Origin: Candidatus Zhuqueibacterota bacterium
GTDB taxonomy: Bacteria > SM23-31
Assembly: GCA_022562855.1 (NCBI GenBank)
Contig: JADFON010000076.1
Span: 1 to 7,621, forward strand
Direction of reading: 5' to 3'
DNA length: 7,621 nt
The translations under genes and the position numbers were made by a program. Positions 5,588 through 7,621 of the stretch are shown one piece after another; position 1 is the first letter of the stretch; each line of letters starts with the position of its first letter. A model generated the notes under the pieces. That model saw nothing but the letters and a program-made list of their open reading frames with translations. It did not search any database and was not told the DNA's origin.

Positions 5588-6355
5588 TTAGAAACTGTTT
5601 CTAAGTGAGCGGGTCTGCTGAAGTAGTATTTCACCGCTGCTGGAAAAAACAAGAATACGGTAATATTCAAACGAAGCGCTATCGTCAGTCAAAACTAATC
5701 TTCCGGTTTTTTCGGGTGTCCGGATCGACATAGAAAAATACTCCCCCCGAAAATAATTGGGAATTTTTCCGTCGGTGGAGACTCTTACATCCGGATCGCT
5801 TATGTAAGGATTATTCTTGTCATTAGTTTTCGCTAAAATTATTATTGTACCGGATACGGTATTACTCGAATTGTCCTTCTTGTATATCTCGAACGATATT
5901 TCCAGTTCTCTTGCGTCTGCGGAAAGGCTGTGAATCCAATTATCAAAACCTATCATCTTGGAATCAATGTCTCCGGAGAATATATCCCCTTTTTCCTCAA
6001 CAGCCTCTGTATCATTCTCGATTTGACTGTTTTCTCCATTGGACCGGCTGGTCGATTCATCCAAAGAAGCGAAATTATCATTCGAGAAATCCTGATTGCC
6101 CGAAGTAATCTGCGGCGAAGAAAAATTACGAGTATCAACCGTTTCCTGGTTGGCTTCAGGTATGATCCCGGTCAAATTTCCAGGAAAACCGGGATTCGTA
6201 AACTGATAAATATTGAGACCGATAGAAAATACCAGCGTTATCGAAAAAACAGAGACCGCATAAATTGCCAGCCGGATTCTCCTGCGGTTGATCTTTATAC
6301 TTCTTACCCGTTTTACACCCTTTAAAATTAAAATGGTGGTGTTTTCGTCCGCCAT
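5588..6355 (-). CDS. Single-pass membrane protein of unknown function between the Csd6-like and Csd4-like genes
   Basis: This 255-residue protein has a short basic cytoplasmic N-terminus (1-27; KGVKRVRSIKINRRRIR), one membrane helix (about 29-51), then a polar Ser/Asn/Glu-rich linker (about 55-120) that looks disordered. A compact C-terminal domain follows (about 130-255) with alternating beta-like segments: ARELEISFEIYKKD, SGTIIILAKT, a proline- and glycine-containing middle with YFRGEYFSMSIR, and FEYYRILVFSSSGEILLQQ. The positive-inside rule places this domain in the periplasm. I do not recognise a named family. The layout (cytoplasmic tail, helix, linker, small beta domain) recalls Csd5, the membrane organiser of the Helicobacter shape complex, but no sequence relation is claimed. 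The ATG at 6355 is preceded by AGGG at suitable distance. It lies 66 bases after the Csd6-like gene and is followed by a terminator-like hairpin. A role as an anchor or partner of the flanking enzymes is inference. Confidence 0.85.
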   Translation of the reverse strand: MADENTTILILKGVKRVRSIKINRRRIRLAIYAVSVFSITLVFSIGLNIYQFTNPGFPGNLTGIIPEANQETVDTRNFSSPQITSGNQDFSNDNFASLDESTSRSNGENSQIENDTEAVEEKGDIFSGDIDSKMIGFDNWIHSLSADARELEISFEIYKKDNSSNTVSGTIIILAKTNDKNNPYISDPDVRVSTDGKIPNYFRGEYFSMSIRTPEKTGRLVLTDDSASFEYYRILVFSSSGEILLQQTRSLRNSF

Positions 6356-6421
6356 GAATATAGCCCTGTAATATTTAACTTACATAATGTGCAGTCAAAA
6401 ACAAAATTATTGTGTAATAAA

Positions 6422-7441
6422 TTAATTTGCGTCTGTCCACGATTCTGAAATAATTAGTAACCGTCCTTCGTTTTCAACAATGTAAAGTCGTTTTGTACCT
6501 TCGTCCCGGTAAATTCCGCTGCGAAATGACTGGTGATATTCGACAACAATATATTCATCCGATTGGTATATCCTCATGTTCGAAATATCGACATCAATCC
6601 ATTTATATTGGTTTAGTACCTGTTTCTTATAGTCTATCCACAAATGTAAATTTTTATCGTCACTCATAAAATTTGGCGAGTACGACGACTCATATTCTTC
6701 AAAGTTTCTTTGCTCCCAGCTTATTTTCCAGTTTTCAATAAAATTCAAAATTCTTTTTGAATAGCTTTCCAATTGATTTGCGGTAACATATTCGATTTCT
6801 TTGCTGATAATTATCGGGGTCTTGTTGAGAGAAATCAGGGAGGTAATCTCCTCCATATCCCGGTTATTAATTGCTACACACCCTTTGGTATCGTAAGGCT
6901 GCCCTATCCGTTCCGGACGGTCGGTAGCATGAAGCCAGATATCATAACCCTTCTTTTTATAGATACGGTCAATGCCGTTCGGATAGTCCATGTCGAATGC
7001 CCTTATTCCGAACTGCAGAGCTTCCCCTTTTCCGTAGAGCCTGACGAGTTGTTCGCTGTCCAGAACCTGTGTAAAAAAGTAAACACCTTCGGGTGTTTTC
7101 AGGTCGCCGTTTTTTTGCTTATTTCCCGGTATGGATCCTGTAGTACATTCATAGGTTTTTATTTTATGATAATTTCCATCGAATTTGTACACATATAATT
7201 CTTGCTTTTCTTTGTCGACAATTAGTACATATGGATTGTCGTTTGTGTCCATTTTAACAAGCGAAGACGGAATCATCCTAACATTGTATTCTTCATACGG
7301 AGAAAGATCGACAAGTTCATCCTTAATGTCGGTATTATGTCTGCCATCTTGTGCCAGCACGGGTGAGGACAAAATGGGAACTATCAGAAATGCTGTAAAA
7401 ACAATAACTCCGACATTTATCGGGATTTCTGCAAATTTCAT
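6422..7441 (-). CDS. Secreted YkuD-fold L,D-carboxypeptidase/transpeptidase, Csd6/Pgp2-like
   Basis: This is a periplasmic peptidoglycan enzyme of 339 residues. It has a clear signal peptide (hydrophobic 9-28, SSPVLA ending at 30, cleavage before QDG). The YkuD domain (about 68-215) opens with YVLIVDKEKQELYVYKFDG (71-89) and KTPEGVYFF (115-123). Its active site is IWLHATDRPERIG (168-180, H171) plus TKGCVAINNRD (185-195, nucleophile C188). The TKGC(I/V)AI form, lacking the Arg of standard L,D-transpeptidases (S-x-GC-x-R), is that of Csd6, Pgp2 and YafK-type enzymes, several of which are hydrolases. The C-terminal part (about 225-337; FIENWKISWEQRNFEEYESS, YHQSFRS, KRLYIVENEGRLLIISESW) is an NTF2-like domain, also present in Csd6. 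By family it would trim tetrapeptides to tripeptides, making the substrate of a Csd4-type enzyme; L,D-transpeptidation remains possible. It starts 30 bases after the GGDEF gene stop, with GAGA-type SD spacing, so it is probably cotranscribed. Confidence 0.88.
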   Translation of the reverse strand: MKFAEIPINVGVIVFTAFLIVPILSSPVLAQDGRHNTDIKDELVDLSPYEEYNVRMIPSSLVKMDTNDNPYVLIVDKEKQELYVYKFDGNYHKIKTYECTTGSIPGNKQKNGDLKTPEGVYFFTQVLDSEQLVRLYGKGEALQFGIRAFDMDYPNGIDRIYKKKGYDIWLHATDRPERIGQPYDTKGCVAINNRDMEEITSLISLNKTPIIISKEIEYVTANQLESYSKRILNFIENWKISWEQRNFEEYESSYSPNFMSDDKNLHLWIDYKKQVLNQYKWIDVDISNMRIYQSDEYIVVEYHQSFRSGIYRDEGTKRLYIVENEGRLLIISESWTDAN

Positions 7442-7471
7442 AGTATCTCTTTACTTGTTTCTGCGGACAAA

Positions 7472-7621
7472 CTACAAAACGGATTCGGTTTCTTCCGAAT
7501 ACGCCACTACACAGTCTCTTCCTTTTGCTTTTGCCCGGTAAAGGGCGGTATCTGCTTCACTGATAAGTTTTTCATAATCTTTTGAAGAATTTGGAAATTT
7601 AACCGCACCGATACTTATCGT
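7472..7621 (-). CDS. GGDEF domain diguanylate cyclase, C-terminal end (5' part outside window)
   Basis: The last 49 residues are visible: TISIGAVKFP, then SSKDYEKLISEADTALYRAK, then AKGRDCVVAYSEETESVL and a TAG stop at 7474-7472. The TISIG strand, the (E)ADxALYxAKxxGR(D/N) helix and the following short strand are the invariant end of GGDEF domains, which make cyclic di-GMP from two GTP. The GGDEF active-site loop and any sensor domains lie beyond the right edge, so activity cannot be judged. The gene ends 30 bases before the Csd6-like gene on the same strand with no hairpin between, which suggests one transcript. Confidence 0.93.
   Translation of the reverse strand, partial: TISIGAVKFPNSSKDYEKLISEADTALYRAKAKGRDCVVAYSEETESVL

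Noticed and set aside
5930-6325. + strand open frame opposite the anchored membrane protein
   Set aside because: The - strand frame has a coherent membrane topology and upstream SD; the + frame has neither and looks like a reverse-complement shadow.
6370-6398. TTGACT-17-AATATT promoter-like sequence before the anchored membrane protein
   Set aside because: Transcription would start on or after the ribosome binding site, leaving almost no leader; the -10 match is weak in an AT-rich gap.
1-7621. CRISPR arrays, tRNA/rRNA genes, insertion sequences, toxin-antitoxin or defence genes
   Set aside because: Looked for on both strands; no regularly spaced repeats, no tRNA-like arms, no transposase or nuclease motifs and no terminal inverted repeats were seen.

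Overview
The window reads as ordinary chromosomal DNA of a Gram-negative (diderm) bacterium with moderate to low GC. The evidence is periplasmic peptidoglycan-trimming enzymes with signal or anchor sequences, a PilT twitching-motility ATPase, a GGDEF protein and the small families DUF6249 and DUF6901. These are familiar from Deltaproteobacteria such as Geobacter and from related or candidate phyla. The sequence alone does not fix the phylum. I see no phage, transposon, CRISPR, tRNA or rRNA signature. No gene-free stretch exceeds 300 bases; the longest is about 190 bases, upstream of pilT.

Layout: one partial gene lies on the + strand at the left edge (C-terminal half of a DUF6249-type membrane protein) and ends at a clear rho-independent terminator at 316-357. 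Everything else is on the - strand. In its direction of transcription (right to left) it reads: the last 49 residues of a GGDEF diguanylate cyclase (7472-7621); a secreted YkuD-fold enzyme with a C-terminal NTF2-like domain resembling Csd6/Pgp2 (6422-7441); a single-pass membrane protein of unknown function (5588-6355); a hairpin plus T-tract terminator (5517-5540); a large anchored M14/M99-type zinc carboxypeptidase resembling Csd4/Pgp1 (3603-5471); a 65-residue four-cysteine protein (3331-3528); pilT (2079-3137); an RdgB/HAM1 XTP/dITP pyrophosphatase (1363-1959); a DUF6901-like cysteine-cluster protein (583-1305); and a remnant of an AlkD-like DNA alkylation repair gene (384-551).

The most interesting part is 3603-7441. 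In Helicobacter and Campylobacter, Csd6/Pgp2 trims peptidoglycan tetrapeptides to tripeptides and Csd4/Pgp1 trims tripeptides to dipeptides; together they set helical cell shape. Here the two enzyme types flank a membrane-anchored protein, so the locus looks like a compact stem-peptide trimming cassette with a possible membrane partner, beside a c-di-GMP synthase and a pilus retraction ATPase. The cassette reading is inference from family resemblance and gene order. Details that merit checking are the H-x-E spacing of the M99 zinc motif, its long beta-rich C-terminal region with repeated modules, and the internal terminator.
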